DNA from: Sphingobium sp. DEHP117
GTDB taxonomy: Bacteria > Pseudomonadota > Alphaproteobacteria > Sphingomonadales > Sphingomonadaceae
Reading direction: 5' to 3'
NCBI RefSeq assembly: GCF_030867385.1
Contig: NZ_JAPFBJ010000004.1
Span: 1-64,000, forward strand
DNA: 64,000 nt
Shown here: positions 41,769 through 54,533 of the stretch, piece by piece
How the letters are laid out: every line of letters begins with the position of its first letter
Position numbering within the stretch: position 1 is the stretch's first letter
Notes under the pieces: generated by a model
Seen by the model: the letters and a program-made list of their open reading frames with translations, nothing else
Told to the model about the DNA's origin: nothing
Database searches by the model: none
Program-made: the position numbers and the translations under genes

Positions 41769-42393
41769 GCTTGGTCGGTAGTCTGGTTAAACCATCGTGC
41801 CTCTGATTCCATTGACTTTGTGCGGCCGCCAACGCTGCCGGTGTGTCCAGGTCAAAGTGAATACCGGGATCGTCAATATGGATGGGAACGACAGACGCGC
41901 GATATTTTTCGAGAAGTGAGCGTGCGCCAGTATCACCTGAGAGATTCAGCAGCGCGGGGAAAAAATCAGAACCCCATGTGATCGGATTCCCCCTTCGCCC
42001 ATCGCTTATAGGAACCAAAATCGTCGATGGGGTCGCTTGCTGAGCCATCCTTTGCAAGAGGCTTGCCGGGACAAATGGCATGTCGCCCAGACAAATGATC
42101 GCAGCACGCGTATCTTGCGGCAGCGCGGAGATCCCAGCGATCAATGAATGGGCCATTCCCCGACGGGCGTCGGAAGCTCGGGTCTGGCATAGTTCGCGCT
42201 TCCCAAGGATATCCCTGAGTTCAGCGGCATCCGCGTCCGTTACGATATGAGGCGGCGGTAAACCCGCCTGTTCGATTGTATCGACGATATGCGCCAGCAC
42301 TGGCCGTCCGCCCAGATTGGTCCGGAGCTTGTCGAAGCCCATCCGGCTCGAACGGCCGGCGGCCAGCACTATCGGTCGCACGCACATGTGCAT
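41743..42393 (-). CDS. MobA/MocA-like nucleotidyltransferase
   Basis: A 216-residue nucleotidyltransferase with the N-terminal signature VLAAGRSSRMGFDKL and the metal-binding LGDMPFV, as in MocA/MobA, which attach CMP or GMP to the molybdenum cofactor. The spacing suits the MocA (CTP) type used by xanthine dehydrogenase-like enzymes, fitting the XdhC-like neighbour. Two Met codons at the start (42393, 42387) are both possible. It converges on glycerate kinase with a 26-base overlap of coding ends. Confidence 0.8.
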   Translation of the reverse strand: MHMCVRPIVLAAGRSSRMGFDKLRTNLGGRPVLAHIVDTIEQAGLPPPHIVTDADAAELRDILGKRELCQTRASDARRGMAHSLIAGISALPQDTRAAIICLGDMPFVPASLLQRMAQQATPSTILVPISDGRRGNPITWGSDFFPALLNLSGDTGARSLLEKYRASVVPIHIDDPGIHFDLDTPAALAAAQSQWNQRHDGLTRLPTKLSDQSPDR

Positions 42394-42558
42394 TCGTCTT
42401 TAGTAATTGCCGGAGAGCACGTCATGCGCCCAGCGGTTGGATAGGTTCGTATAGGGGTGCGCTACCCTTTCCGATCATACTCCCGTCCCATTCCCGCACA
42501 GCCATCTCCAATCCTCCCCACCATTTCCGCGACTGGCGGTTCATGTGTTCAGATGGCG

Positions 42559-43776
42559 TTAGTGGATATTTGCACCATCGTCGATCATGCCGCCCGTCGG
42601 CTGGATGGTAAGGAGTGTTATCAAAGCAAAGATGACGCAGGCCAGGCCGAGAAGGGCAAAGTACCACCAGATACCATTGGCCAGTAAAGAGAAGTAAATT
42701 GCGGGTACGAAGAACGCGGCGGCAGAGCCGCTCTGGACGACAACACCGTTAGCCAGGCCAACAATAGCGGTGTTCTTGAGAACGCGTGGAATCATGATCA
42801 TGACCACCGCCACCATCGTACCAGGCGTGGCGAAACCCCAGACCATCAAGCTCACAATCGTTAAGGTTACGCTCGATTGAGGCAGGAAAAGAGAGATGCT
42901 CGCCATACAGGCTAAGACGGATATGGTTGCGGCAACGAGCTTGAACGAGTGACCGCGGGAGAGAAGAAAGCCGGTCAATATCCCTCCGCAGATACTGGCG
43001 ATATTCGAGATCGCTACGGCAGCAGATCCCATGGATACGGAAACACCAAGAGTCTTGGCCATGTATTGAGGCATGACGATATTGACGCCAAAACCAGCGA
43101 TGGTGAGTATCGCGAATGCGGCCGCCAACCGGAGTACGCCCGATTCTCCGATCACCGCCCGCAAGGCGTCGTCGTTGCCAGCGGTTCCGCGGGACGTCTG
43201 TCCAGGCACCGGGAGCAAGCCGACGGAAAGGGCAAGGCCGGCTGCCGCCGCACCATGAATGACGAATGGCAGACGCCAGTGTTCGGTTGCGGAGAATGGA
43301 GCGGCAAGGAGCAGACCGGCGCTTATGCCTGCGGCGAAATAGGTCGACCAGAGCGCCATGGCCCCGGTTTGCCGTTTTCCCGATGTAGTCATGATGAGGA
43401 GCGAAGGAGCGGCAGCGGTGATCGCTACAAAGCCGATACCTTCGATCAGACGTGCCGCTTCGATCAGGCCCAAGCTGTCGCTTATGTAGCAAATGGCGTT
43501 TGCGATCACGATGAGCACACATGCGCCAGCGAGCATGGGCCGAGCACCGTACCTATCGACTGCTGACCCGCCCAGGGTTGAGCCGAGTGTGGGAGCAATG
43601 AACAGGAGACCGATAATCCAGCCGATCTCCTGCGGAGAAGAGCCGAGCGCCTTGCCCATATCCGCTGCGATCGGCGCCATCTTGCCGGCGGACGCTATGG
43701 CAAGCAGACCGTAACAATAGACAAGAAAGATTGAGCCCCAGCCTGCGCTTTCGGCTTTCGATGTCGTGACGGTCAT
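42559..43776 (-). CDS. MFS permease next to the lig genes
   Basis: A 405-residue transporter with about twelve helices and the loop motif GGSAVDRYGARPMLAG. ATG 43776 has AGGGGG about eight bases upstream. It lies 144 bp after ligI on the same strand, so it may share the ligK transcript or have its own promoter in that gap. By position it may import protocatechuate, 2-pyrone-4,6-dicarboxylate or another aromatic acid. It is unrelated in sequence to the permease at 956. Confidence 0.85.
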   Translation of the reverse strand: MTVTTSKAESAGWGSIFLVYCYGLLAIASAGKMAPIAADMGKALGSSPQEIGWIIGLLFIAPTLGSTLGGSAVDRYGARPMLAGACVLIVIANAICYISDSLGLIEAARLIEGIGFVAITAAAPSLLIMTTSGKRQTGAMALWSTYFAAGISAGLLLAAPFSATEHWRLPFVIHGAAAAGLALSVGLLPVPGQTSRGTAGNDDALRAVIGESGVLRLAAAFAILTIAGFGVNIVMPQYMAKTLGVSVSMGSAAVAISNIASICGGILTGFLLSRGHSFKLVAATISVLACMASISLFLPQSSVTLTIVSLMVWGFATPGTMVAVVMIMIPRVLKNTAIVGLANGVVVQSGSAAAFFVPAIYFSLLANGIWWYFALLGLACVIFALITLLTIQPTGGMIDDGANIH

Positions 43777-43920
43777 AAGGTATCCCCCTCTATGCCCGCC
43801 CTCCGTCTGCGTGAACTCAACTGCGGAACCGCCGCAGCCTGGTTCAGACTGGTTGGCGGCTATCGATCTCCATGCCAATGAAGCGCATGCCCCCGTTTCG
43901 ACGGTGACAGCATCCATGCT

Positions 43921-45834
<1,914 letters not shown>

Positions 45835-45842
<8 letters not shown>

Positions 45843-46509
45843 ATTTCAGGCCCATTTCGGCGAGGCGGCCACGCATATCGTAAATGTCGAGGCCGAGTTC
45901 CCCGGCAGCGAGCCGTTGACGCTTCGTTTCCTCATTGGCTTCGCGTGCCTGGGCCTTTGCCAACACGTCGGCGGCGCGTTCGCGCTCGACCACACAGACC
46001 CCATCGTCATCTGCAATGATCACGTCACCGGGACGGATCACGGCGTCTGCGCAAACGACGGGGACATTGACCGATCCCAGCGTCGCCTTCACCGTACCCT
46101 GTGCGAAGATGGCCTTCGACCAGACAGGAAAGCCCATGGCCGTCAGATCGCGCACGTCACGTACCCCCGCATCGATTACCAGCCCCCGGCAACCCCGTGC
46201 CATCGCCGAGGTGGCGAGAAGGTCTCCGAAATAGCCGTCTTCGCAAGGCGAGGTGGGGGCGAGCACGAGAATGTCGCCGGGCTGCAGCTGCTCGATGGCG
46301 ACATGCACCATCCAGTTGTCCCCGGGAGGCGCGGAGATGGTGACCGCCGAGCCCGCGATACGGGCGCCTGCATAGATCGGGCGCATGCGGGAGGCGAGCA
46401 GCCCTGTGCGGCCTTGCGCTTCATGGACCGTCGCAACGCCGCAAGAGGCGAGGGCGTCGATTACCGGCGCTTCCGCTCGCTCGATAGATTGGACGACTAA
46501 ACCCGACAC
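45835..46509 (-). CDS. ligK: 4-Carboxy-4-hydroxy-2-oxoadipate aldolase/oxaloacetate decarboxylase
   Basis: 224 residues from GTG 46509, which has AAGGAG six bases upstream; longer frames lack a ribosome site. RraA-like class II aldolase with [41 protein letters not shown] and [11 protein letters not shown], the pattern of LigK. It splits 4-carboxy-4-hydroxy-2-oxoadipate into pyruvate and oxaloacetate, the last step of the pathway. First gene of ligK-ligU-ligI, transcribed divergently from ligR across a 102-bp intergenic region. Confidence 0.95.
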
Positions 46510-46562
46510 AACGCTCTCCTTGGCAACGATAACTGGGAGAATGCGCGCCGTTCCGTCCTTGC

Positions 46563-46600
46563 AGCAAATCCGTTCTTTGCCCGATGAATAAGAATTTGCT
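46563..46600. promoter_or_regulatory. Candidate LigR binding region between ligK and ligR
   Basis: An inverted repeat AGCAAAT (46563-46569)/ATTTGCT (46594-46600) lies just upstream of ligR in the divergent promoter, the usual position for LysR-type autoregulation. An overlapping TTCTT/AAGAA pair (46573-46594) is also present. No footprint information is implied. Confidence 0.5.
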
Positions 46601-46611
46601 AATCGTGCAGC

Positions 46612-47781
46612 ATGGAACGGCTGGACGTGAATCTGCGGCATCTGCGCGCCTTTCTGGCGATCATGGAAAGTGGAAGCGTGACGGCAGCCGCGCGTGAGGT
46701 TCACCTTACCCAGCCTGCAGTGACGCAGGGAATCGCCAAGCTGGAGTTGCGGTTCGGGGTGCCGCTTTTCGAACGGCAGCCGCGCCGCATGATCCCCACG
46801 GATGAGGCACGAATCCTGGCGCCGCGCGCTACCGCGATCATTCGGCTTCTGGGGCAAACGCGCGCGACGGCGGCGCAGGTTTCCGCTTTTCTCGGCTTAT
46901 CGCGAGCGGGAAGTTATGCAAATGCTGCGACGGCCATGGGTCTGAGCGAAGCATCGCTGCATCGGGCGGTGAGCGACCTTTCGCTCGCTTTGGGACAGGA
47001 TCTTGTGAGGCGGCGCGGCAAGGGTGTTGTCCTGACGGCGCGCGGCTTGGCGATGGCGCGCAATTTCCGGCTCGCGCTTGCCGAGCTTCGATCGGCGGAT
47101 ATTGAGCTGGCCGCATTGCGAGGCCACGAAAGAGGGCGCATCACGATCGGAGCGATGCCGCTTTCGCGTGCGCGCCTGTTACCGAGCGCCGTCGCAGCGT
47201 TTCATCGCGCGAAGCCGGATATCGATATCGTCATCATGGAGGGCTCCTATGCCGAGCTGACGGGGCCGCTGCGTGACGGCGATATCGATATGATGGTCGG
47301 TGCGGCGAGGACAAATATATCGGCAGATATGGCACAGAGAGAACTTTTCGACGATCCGCTCATCATTCTTGCCGGCGCGCACCACCCGCTGGCGCAGGCC
47401 CGCCGGCCCCCGACGATTGCGGCGCTCGCGCGGTATCCATGGATCGTGGCCGCGGCTGGTACGCCGTTAAGGGCGCATTGGCAGTCGATGTTCGAGGAGG
47501 TCGGCGTTACGCCACCACGCGTGCCGATGGAATGCGGCTCAGTCATGATCGTCCGGCAAATTCTTGTCGAAAGCGATTTCCTCACTCTGCTGTCGCCCGA
47601 TCAGGTCAGTGTGGAACTGGAGGCGGGGTGGCTCGTGAGAATTGCAGGCCCGGTGCGTCCGATGTCGCGCACCATCGGTTTGACCGTCCGATCGGATTGG
47701 CGGCCTACGCCGGCACAGGCTGCTCTGATCGAGGTTATCGAGGAACAGGCCGCAGTGCTGCGCGACGAACACACTTCGTAA
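46612..47781 (+). CDS. ligR: LysR-type regulator with two tandem HTH segments
   Basis: A 389-residue LysR-type protein. The first winged HTH covers about 5-66 ([34 protein letters not shown]). A second, HTH-like segment covers about 85-150 ([37 protein letters not shown]). A usual effector-binding domain follows (about 165-380). Position between the two lig arms identifies it as LigR, which in SYK-6 activates ligK and ligJ operons with protocatechuate or gallate as inducer. The doubled HTH is unusual for the family at large, though related regulators of aromatic clusters may share it. Confidence 0.88.
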   Translation: MERLDVNLRHLRAFLAIMESGSVTAAAREVHLTQPAVTQGIAKLELRFGVPLFERQPRRMIPTDEARILAPRATAIIRLLGQTRATAAQVSAFLGLSRAGSYANAATAMGLSEASLHRAVSDLSLALGQDLVRRRGKGVVLTARGLAMARNFRLALAELRSADIELAALRGHERGRITIGAMPLSRARLLPSAVAAFHRAKPDIDIVIMEGSYAELTGPLRDGDIDMMVGAARTNISADMAQRELFDDPLIILAGAHHPLAQARRPPTIAALARYPWIVAAAGTPLRAHWQSMFEEVGVTPPRVPMECGSVMIVRQILVESDFLTLLSPDQVSVELEAGWLVRIAGPVRPMSRTIGLTVRSDWRPTPAQAALIEVIEEQAAVLRDEHTS

Positions 47782-47784
47782 TTT

Positions 47785-47796
47785 CTAATGCATTAG
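47785..47796. promoter_or_regulatory. 12-bp palindrome upstream of the lig operon second arm
   Basis: CTAATGCATTAG is a perfect palindrome between the ligR stop and the next gene (start 47846). It could be a regulator half-site pair or part of a promoter; AT-rich LysR-type sites have this look. Confidence 0.45.
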
Positions 47797-47845
47797 GTGC
47801 CAATCCGATTGGCGGTGCGTGGACGGTTGCCGCTAATCTCGGCAA

Positions 47846-48730
47846 ATGGATCAGATTGCTGTCGCTTTGATTGGTTTCGGAGAAGCGGGCCGCAGCTTTG
47901 CGGAAGCAGGGTCCTGGTCGACTTCGGCGCGTGTCTTCGACGTTTTGACCGATGATCCGGCCAGCGCCGACCGCAAGCGTCGTGAGTATCTGGCAGCTGG
48001 CGTTGCGGGAAGCGACACGCTTGCCGATGCGGTGAGCCGCTCGCCGCTGGTGCTTTCGCTGGTGACGGCAGATCAAGCCGTCGTGGCCGCGCGCGCCGCC
48101 GCCTCGCTGGTCGCTCCTGCTGCGATGTTCTGTGACATGAACAGCGTGGCGCCTGAAACCAAGCGCATCGCCGCACAAACGATTGAAGCTGCCGGCGGGT
48201 GGTATGTGGACGTGGCGGTCATGGCGCCGGTCAATCCCGCCAAGCTCTCCGTACCGCTGTTGCTGAGCGGCGTCAGAGGGAGCGACGCGGCGGCGGCACT
48301 GGAGCGGTTGGGTTTCACGAATATCCGGGTAGTGGGCGACAAGGTCGGTCAGGCCTCGGCGATCAAGATGATCCGTTCGGTGATGGTGAAAGGTATCGAA
48401 GCCCTCACCGCAGAATGCGTGCTCGCGGCGGAAAGGGCAGGGGTCACGGCTGAAGTGCTCGGCTCGCTCGGCCCCGAATGGGATGCCAAGGCGGACTATA
48501 ATCTCGACCGGATGATGGTTCATGGCCTGCGCCGCGCCGCCGAGATGGAAGAAGTTGCGCTCACGCTCGAAGGGTTGGGGGCAGCAAGCGGGATGACTCG
48601 CGAGGCTGTCGCGCTGCATCGCCGTCTGGGTCGATTGGGGGTCACACCTCCGCCGGAAGGGCTTTCCGCGAAAATCGAGAAAATCACCGATCTGGAATCC
48701 AAACTAGTGGGGAGGGTTGACGCCGCATGA
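47846..48730 (+). CDS. 6-Phosphogluconate dehydrogenase-like NAD(P) oxidoreductase (DUF1932)
   Basis: A 294-residue protein with an N-terminal Rossmann fold (VALIGFGEAGRSF, about 6-18), the GGWYVDVAVMAPVNPA active-site region and a helical DUF1932 C-terminal domain (about 190-260). It belongs to the beta-hydroxyacid dehydrogenase superfamily; the lysine in QASAIKMIRS is at the usual catalytic place. Its stop overlaps the ligJ start (ATGA), so it is first gene of the ligJAB arm. Its role in protocatechuate breakdown is not known to me; reducing an oxo acid of the pathway, or acting on a related aromatic, are possible. Confidence 0.8.
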   Translation: MDQIAVALIGFGEAGRSFAEAGSWSTSARVFDVLTDDPASADRKRREYLAAGVAGSDTLADAVSRSPLVLSLVTADQAVVAARAAASLVAPAAMFCDMNSVAPETKRIAAQTIEAAGGWYVDVAVMAPVNPAKLSVPLLLSGVRGSDAAAALERLGFTNIRVVGDKVGQASAIKMIRSVMVKGIEALTAECVLAAERAGVTAEVLGSLGPEWDAKADYNLDRMMVHGLRRAAEMEEVALTLEGLGAASGMTREAVALHRRLGRLGVTPPPEGLSAKIEKITDLESKLVGRVDAA

Positions 48731-49749
48731 GTCTGATTATCGACTGCCATGGTCATTATACCGTGCTGCCCAAGGGGCACGATGCCTGGCGAGAGGAGCA
48801 GAAGGCGGCTTTCAAAGCGGGCGTGCCTGCGCCGGCCTATCCGGAGATTTCCGACGATGAAATCCGTGACACCATCGAATCCAACCAGCTTCGCCTGATC
48901 AAAGAGCGTGGCGCCGACCTCACGATCTTCTCTCCCCGGGCGTCTGCGATGGCCCCGCATGTCGGTGATGCCGGTGTCGCGAAGGAATGGGCGATCCGCT
49001 GCAACGACCTGATCTCGCGCGTGGTCGGCCTTTATCCGGAAACTTTCGTTGGCGTGTGCATGCTGCCGCAATCGCCCGCAGCCGACATGGTGAACAGCAT
49101 CGCGGAACTGGAACGCTGCGTCGATATGGGATTTATCGGGTGCAATCTGAACCCCGACCCGGGCGGCGGCCATTTCCAGCATCCGCCGCTGACAGACCGT
49201 TACTGGTATCCCTTTTACGAGAAGATGGTGGAGCTGGACGTTCCGGCGATGATCCACGTGTCGGGCAGCTGCAATCCCGCGATGCATGCCACGGGCGGAT
49301 ACTACATCGCGGCCGACACGATCGCCTTCATGCAGTTGCTCGAGGGAGATCTGTTCAAGGATTTCCCCACCTTGCGCTTCATCATCCCGCATGGCGGCGG
49401 TGCCGTCCCCTATCATTGGGGGCGTTACCGGGGCCTGGCCGACATGCTGAAGAAGCCGGCCCTCGATGCGCATCTGATGAACAACATCTTCTTCGACACC
49501 TGCGTCTATCACCAGCCAGGCGTCGACCTGTTGGCCGATGTGATCGACAACAAGAATATCCTGTTCGGTTCGGAAATGGTCGGTGCGGTGCGCGGCATCG
49601 ATCCTACCACCGGCCATTATTTCGACGATACCAAGCGTTATGTGGACGCGCTCGTGATCAGCGACGCGGAGCGTCATGCGATCTTCGAAGGGAACGCCCG
49701 CCGGGTTTTTCCGCGGCTCGATTCCCGATTGAAGGAGAGAGGGCTGTGA
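48727..49749 (+). CDS. ligJ: 4-Oxalomesaconate hydratase
   Basis: A 340-residue amidohydrolase-superfamily protein: the N-terminal DCHGHYTVLP, GFIGCNLNPDPGG, MIHVSGSCNPAMH and the metal-site stretch IIPHGGGAVPYHWGR. It hydrates the 4-oxalomesaconate tautomer to 4-carboxy-4-hydroxy-2-oxoadipate, the LigK substrate. ATG 48727 overlaps the upstream stop and GTG of the next gene overlaps its own stop, so translation runs continuously along this operon. Confidence 0.95.
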   Translation: MSLIIDCHGHYTVLPKGHDAWREEQKAAFKAGVPAPAYPEISDDEIRDTIESNQLRLIKERGADLTIFSPRASAMAPHVGDAGVAKEWAIRCNDLISRVVGLYPETFVGVCMLPQSPAADMVNSIAELERCVDMGFIGCNLNPDPGGGHFQHPPLTDRYWYPFYEKMVELDVPAMIHVSGSCNPAMHATGGYYIAADTIAFMQLLEGDLFKDFPTLRFIIPHGGGAVPYHWGRYRGLADMLKKPALDAHLMNNIFFDTCVYHQPGVDLLADVIDNKNILFGSEMVGAVRGIDPTTGHYFDDTKRYVDALVISDAERHAIFEGNARRVFPRLDSRLKERGL

Positions 49750-50038
49750 GCTTCGTTTCGAAAGCCTTCGTTTCGACTGCTTCCGGTGACAAATATGTCC
49801 AGCAGCTCATCAAGCATTGGAGCCACCGGTTCGAGACGTCCTATGCCGATGGAGAAGGCCTAGTCCCCTTTTCTGACGTGGCTTCAGCGAGCTTTACCAG
49901 CGATCCGGAGGGTATCCGTATCGTCCTGCGCACATCAGGCGCGGAAGAGGCTGAAACCCTGCGGGGGGTAATCGAGAGCCATCTCGACAGGTTCGCCTTT
50001 CGGGAAGCCCCTTTGTCTTATACCTGGGAGGATGGGCG

Positions 50039-50042
<4 letters not shown>
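49746..50042 (+). CDS. DUF2218-family protein
   Basis: 98 residues from GTG 49746, which overlaps the ligJ stop (GTGA). The YVQQLIKHWSHRFET pattern followed by FTSDPEGIRIVLRTSG and a C-terminal WEDGR is typical of DUF2218, small proteins of unknown role often found with iron or siderophore genes. Its stop overlaps the GTG start of ligA in the same way. Being inserted between ligJ and ligA argues for a role with the iron-dependent dioxygenase, for example iron supply or reactivation; this is inference. Confidence 0.75.
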
Positions 50043-51314
<1,272 letters not shown>

Positions 51315-51315
<1 letters not shown>

Positions 51316-51707
51316 TGGACTTCGAAGACCTCAAGGCCAGAGTGATCGAACTGCGTGAGACGCAACAATCGATCGCCTCGGTTGTCCAGGACCAACCGCC
51401 TGACTGGCGGAAGGAAGTGGTTCGTTTGAGGCTCGAATTGTCGCGCAAGCTGGGCTTTGTCAGCAATTCTACGAATGACTGGCAAGCGCACGCGAGTGCT
51501 TCGGCTGCCTGGTCGCGGTTTCGCAAAAACCTGTCGGTCTTGCGCGCCGCGCTGGCTGAGCATCAAGCTCGCTGGCCGGCGGTGGCGCTAGACGAGAGAG
51601 CGACTGATTTTCAGGCGTCTACTCGACGCATACGCAAGGCCTTTGATGACCTCGAGCAGGGGCTCGCTGAACTGCAACTGGCTGCTTCGCGAAGCAACCC
51701 AACATAA
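51315..51707 (+). CDS. Small helical protein of unknown function in the lig operon
   Basis: 130 residues from GTG 51315, overlapping the ligB stop (TAGTG). The sequence is mostly charged helix (ARVIELRETQQSIASVVQ, RRIRKAFDDLEQGLAELQLA) with WR and W residues in the middle. It has coiled-coil character, no signal peptide and no recognised motif. Its coding frame and the tight overlaps on both sides favour a real gene. It may stabilise the dioxygenase or a partner complex; nothing in the sequence proves this. Confidence 0.6.
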
Positions 51708-51720
51708 GGAAATGTCACAT

Positions 51721-52662
51721 ATGCGGATTGCACTGGCTGGTGCGGGCGCCTTTGGCGAGAAGCACCTGGATGGCCTCAAGAACATCGATGGCGTGACCGT
51801 CACTTCGCTGGTCGGCCGCGAGCTGGAGCCGACCCGGGCGATAGCCGAGAAATACGGTGTCGGCCACGTCACTACAGAACTCGATGAAACGCTTGCCCGC
51901 GACGACGTCGATGCGGTCATTCTATGCACGCCTACGCAGATGCACGCTAAGCAAGCTATTGCCTGCATGGAGGCAGGCAAGCATGTCGAGGTAGAGATTC
52001 CGCTGGCGGACAGCTGGGCAGACGCGCAAGCGGTCCTGGCCAAGCAGAAGGAAACGGGTCTGGTCTGCATGGTGGGCCACACCCGTCGGTTCAATCCGTC
52101 GCACCAATATGTGCACAACAAGATCCGGGCCGGAGAACTGAACGTCCAGCAGATGGACGTCCAGACCTATTTTTTTCGCCGCAAGAACATCAACGCGAAG
52201 GGTGAGCCGCGTAGCTGGACGGACCATCTGCTGTGGCATCATGCCGCGCATACGGTGGACCTTTTCGCCTATCAGGCCGGAAAGATCGTCGAGGCACATG
52301 CGCTGCAGGGGCCAATCCATGCGGAACTTGGGATCGCGATGGATATGTCGATCCAATTGAAGAGCGAAACCGGCGCTATCTGCACCCTTTCGCTGTCGTT
52401 CAATAATGACGGACCGCTCGGCACTTATTTCCGGTATATCTGCGATAACGGCACCTACATCGCGCGCTACGACGACCTGGTGAACGGCAAGGAGGAGCCG
52501 ATCGACGTTTCCCAGGTGGATGTGTCGATGAACGGCATCGAGTTACAGGATCGTGAGTTCGTCGCGGCCATCCGCGAGGGTCGCGAGCCCAATTCCTCAG
52601 TCGCCGGCGTATTCGATTGCTATCGCGTGCTTGGCGAACTGGAAGCGCAGCTTGTCCGCTGA
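51721..52662 (+). CDS. ligC: 4-Carboxy-2-hydroxymuconate-6-semialdehyde dehydrogenase
   Basis: A 313-residue Gfo/Idh/MocA-type oxidoreductase. The N-terminal NAD(P) site is MRIALAGAGAFGEKHLDG, followed by EVEIPLADSWADA and the active-site stretch WTDHLLWHHAAHTVDLFAYQ. LigC oxidises the cyclic hemiacetal of the LigAB product to 2-pyrone-4,6-dicarboxylate, with NADP+. ATG 51721 follows AAGGAA by nine bases; ATG 51712 is too close to that site. It lies 13 bp after the small helical gene, in the order ligA-ligB-x-ligC. Confidence 0.95.
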   Translation: MRIALAGAGAFGEKHLDGLKNIDGVTVTSLVGRELEPTRAIAEKYGVGHVTTELDETLARDDVDAVILCTPTQMHAKQAIACMEAGKHVEVEIPLADSWADAQAVLAKQKETGLVCMVGHTRRFNPSHQYVHNKIRAGELNVQQMDVQTYFFRRKNINAKGEPRSWTDHLLWHHAAHTVDLFAYQAGKIVEAHALQGPIHAELGIAMDMSIQLKSETGAICTLSLSFNNDGPLGTYFRYICDNGTYIARYDDLVNGKEEPIDVSQVDVSMNGIELQDREFVAAIREGREPNSSVAGVFDCYRVLGELEAQLVR

Positions 52663-52697
52663 TCCCTTCGCGCTACCACAGGCAGGAAGAGCATAGT

Positions 52698-53714
52698 ATG
52701 ACCGCGACCCTTCCAAAGCGCGCTTTAGGCCCGTTTTCCGTGTCAGCAATTGGTCTTGGCTGCATGAACCTTTCGCATGGGTATCAGCCGCGTCCCGAGG
52801 CTGAAGCAGCTGAACGGCTACTGTTACATGCGTTGGATAGAGGCGTCACGTTCTTCGATACGGCTGCTCTCTACGGGTTCGGAGCAAATGAGACGCTGAT
52901 CGGGCGTGCCTTGGGACATCGCCGCAAGGATTTCGTCCTTGCCAGCAAATGCGCGCTTGGCGAGATCAATGGAAAACGCGGTCTCGACGGTTCGGCGGCG
53001 GCGATCACGCAGACATTGGATGAAGCATTGATACGATTGAGGACCGATGTCATCGACCTCTACTATCTTCACCGCCTCGATCCGAAGGTACCGATGGAAG
53101 AGTCGGTCGGCGCCCTGTCGCGGGCAGTGGAGGCAGGAAAAATTCGCACGATCGGTTTGTCGGAAGTATCGGCAGAAACGATCCGCGCGGTACATGCGAT
53201 CCATCCGGTGACAGCTGTCCAGACCGAATATTCGCCCTGGACGCGCAATGTGGAACTTGCCGTACTCGATTGCTGCGAGGAGCTCGGGATTGGCTTTATC
53301 GCCTTCTCGCCTCTGGCTCGCGGCTTGTTGGCGGGAAGTGTGGGTACGGCAGGTTTCCAGCAAGGCGACCTGAGAGCCGCGATGCCGCGGTTCCAGGAAC
53401 CTCATTTGACGCGGAACCTCGGGCTTTATGATCAGATGGCTGGGTTGGCCCGGGCTGCAGATTGCACTCCGGCGCAGCTCTGCCTCGCCTGGCTGCTTTC
53501 AAAGCGCGACTTCGTCGTTCCGATCCCCGGGACCACGAACATTGATCATCTCGATGAAATTCTGGATACCCTGTCGTTGACCATCTCCGAGGTCGTGTTT
53601 GACCAAGTGGACGCCCTTTTCGCTTTTGGCGCCGTTTCGGGACCTCGTTATTCAAAGGAAGCCCAATCGCAAATTGGTACCGAGATTTGGGAGGGTGAGC
53701 CGCTTGCCAGCTAG
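52698..53714 (+). CDS. Aldo/keto reductase
   Basis: A 338-residue member of the aldo/keto reductase superfamily (AKR13-like). The catalytic Asp-Tyr-Lys-His set is in FFDTAALYGFG, FVLASKCAL and DLYYLHRLD, and the NADP site is in VPIPGTTN. ATG 52698 is 35 bp after ligC and has AGGAAG upstream, so it is probably the last gene of the lig operon. It may reduce an aromatic or aliphatic aldehyde that would otherwise be toxic; its substrate is not known. Confidence 0.88.
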   Translation: MTATLPKRALGPFSVSAIGLGCMNLSHGYQPRPEAEAAERLLLHALDRGVTFFDTAALYGFGANETLIGRALGHRRKDFVLASKCALGEINGKRGLDGSAAAITQTLDEALIRLRTDVIDLYYLHRLDPKVPMEESVGALSRAVEAGKIRTIGLSEVSAETIRAVHAIHPVTAVQTEYSPWTRNVELAVLDCCEELGIGFIAFSPLARGLLAGSVGTAGFQQGDLRAAMPRFQEPHLTRNLGLYDQMAGLARAADCTPAQLCLAWLLSKRDFVVPIPGTTNIDHLDEILDTLSLTISEVVFDQVDALFAFGAVSGPRYSKEAQSQIGTEIWEGEPLAS

Positions 53715-53723
53715 ACTGTTCAG

Positions 53724-54359
53724 GTGAAACGGGTCGTTCGGGACCGGCGACGCAGGGTCGCGGCCGCAGTTCGCCGGCCGGCCGGTGCCCCGCCCGGTCC
53801 GAGGAAGGCTCAGCTTCGGCGCGTCGAAATTCTGGAAGCGGCGAGGCGATTGTTTGTTGAGCGAGGCTATGACGCGACGACGATGGATGACGTTTGCGTT
53901 GAAACTGGCCTCGCTAAGGGCACACTTTACCATTATTTTTCAAGTAAGACCGAATTGCGTGCGGCACTTCGGGACAACTTCTGCAACATGATATTGAACC
54001 GTGTCAAAAGCAGGATCAGTCTTTGCGAATCCGACGATTTTTTCACGCGGATCGATCTTCTGGTCGAGACGGCGGTGGAAAGTTATCTGGACACGCCCGA
54101 GTTGCGGGATGTGATCTTCTTCAGTGGGGATACGCCGCTCAGATCCGTGGCCGTGAACGACGGGCTTGTGGGCTATATCAGCGATCTGCTTTCACAAGGA
54201 ACGCTGGAGGGCGCATGGTGTGTGGATGATCCCCACGCGCTATCAACGCTGATCTATTATAGCATCCATGCGATCGCAGACGATGCCTTGATGAGCGGTG
54301 CGCGACGCCCTCGAAGCGCGGTGCGTGTCTCGAAACTGGTCGCTATCACGCCGGACTAA
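53724..54359 (+). CDS. TetR-family transcriptional regulator
   Basis: 211 residues from GTG 53724. An arginine-rich N-terminal tail (1-30) precedes a TetR HTH (about 35-80: EILEAARRLFVERGYDATTM, GLAKGTLYHYFSSKTEL); a ligand domain follows. TetR regulators usually repress a nearby promoter. A 15-bp palindrome at 54443-54457, between this gene and the aldehyde dehydrogenase, is a candidate site. It lies nine bp after the aldo/keto reductase stop on the same strand. Confidence 0.88.
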   Translation: MKRVVRDRRRRVAAAVRRPAGAPPGPRKAQLRRVEILEAARRLFVERGYDATTMDDVCVETGLAKGTLYHYFSSKTELRAALRDNFCNMILNRVKSRISLCESDDFFTRIDLLVETAVESYLDTPELRDVIFFSGDTPLRSVAVNDGLVGYISDLLSQGTLEGAWCVDDPHALSTLIYYSIHAIADDALMSGARRPRSAVRVSKLVAITPD

Positions 54360-54442
54360 CGCTTCTCATCTGGTTTCGCGCAATCAAGATTCCGCGAGTA
54401 TCGTCGGGCGTTTACATGCATCAGCTATCAGAATGGATGGCT

Positions 54443-54457
54443 TCTCATCAAATGAGA
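54443..54457. promoter_or_regulatory. 15-bp palindrome, candidate TetR operator upstream of the aldehyde dehydrogenase
   Basis: TCTCATCAAATGAGA (arms of six, three-base centre) lies 77 bases upstream of the dehydrogenase start and 84 bases after the TetR stop. Position and symmetry suit a TetR dimer. Confidence 0.55.
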
Positions 54458-54533
54458 GTGTCCATACCGCGAAGGCATCCATCGGCCGGATTTGTTAGGG
54501 AATGCCAAACTGGATTTCAGGGAAATAGCAAAC

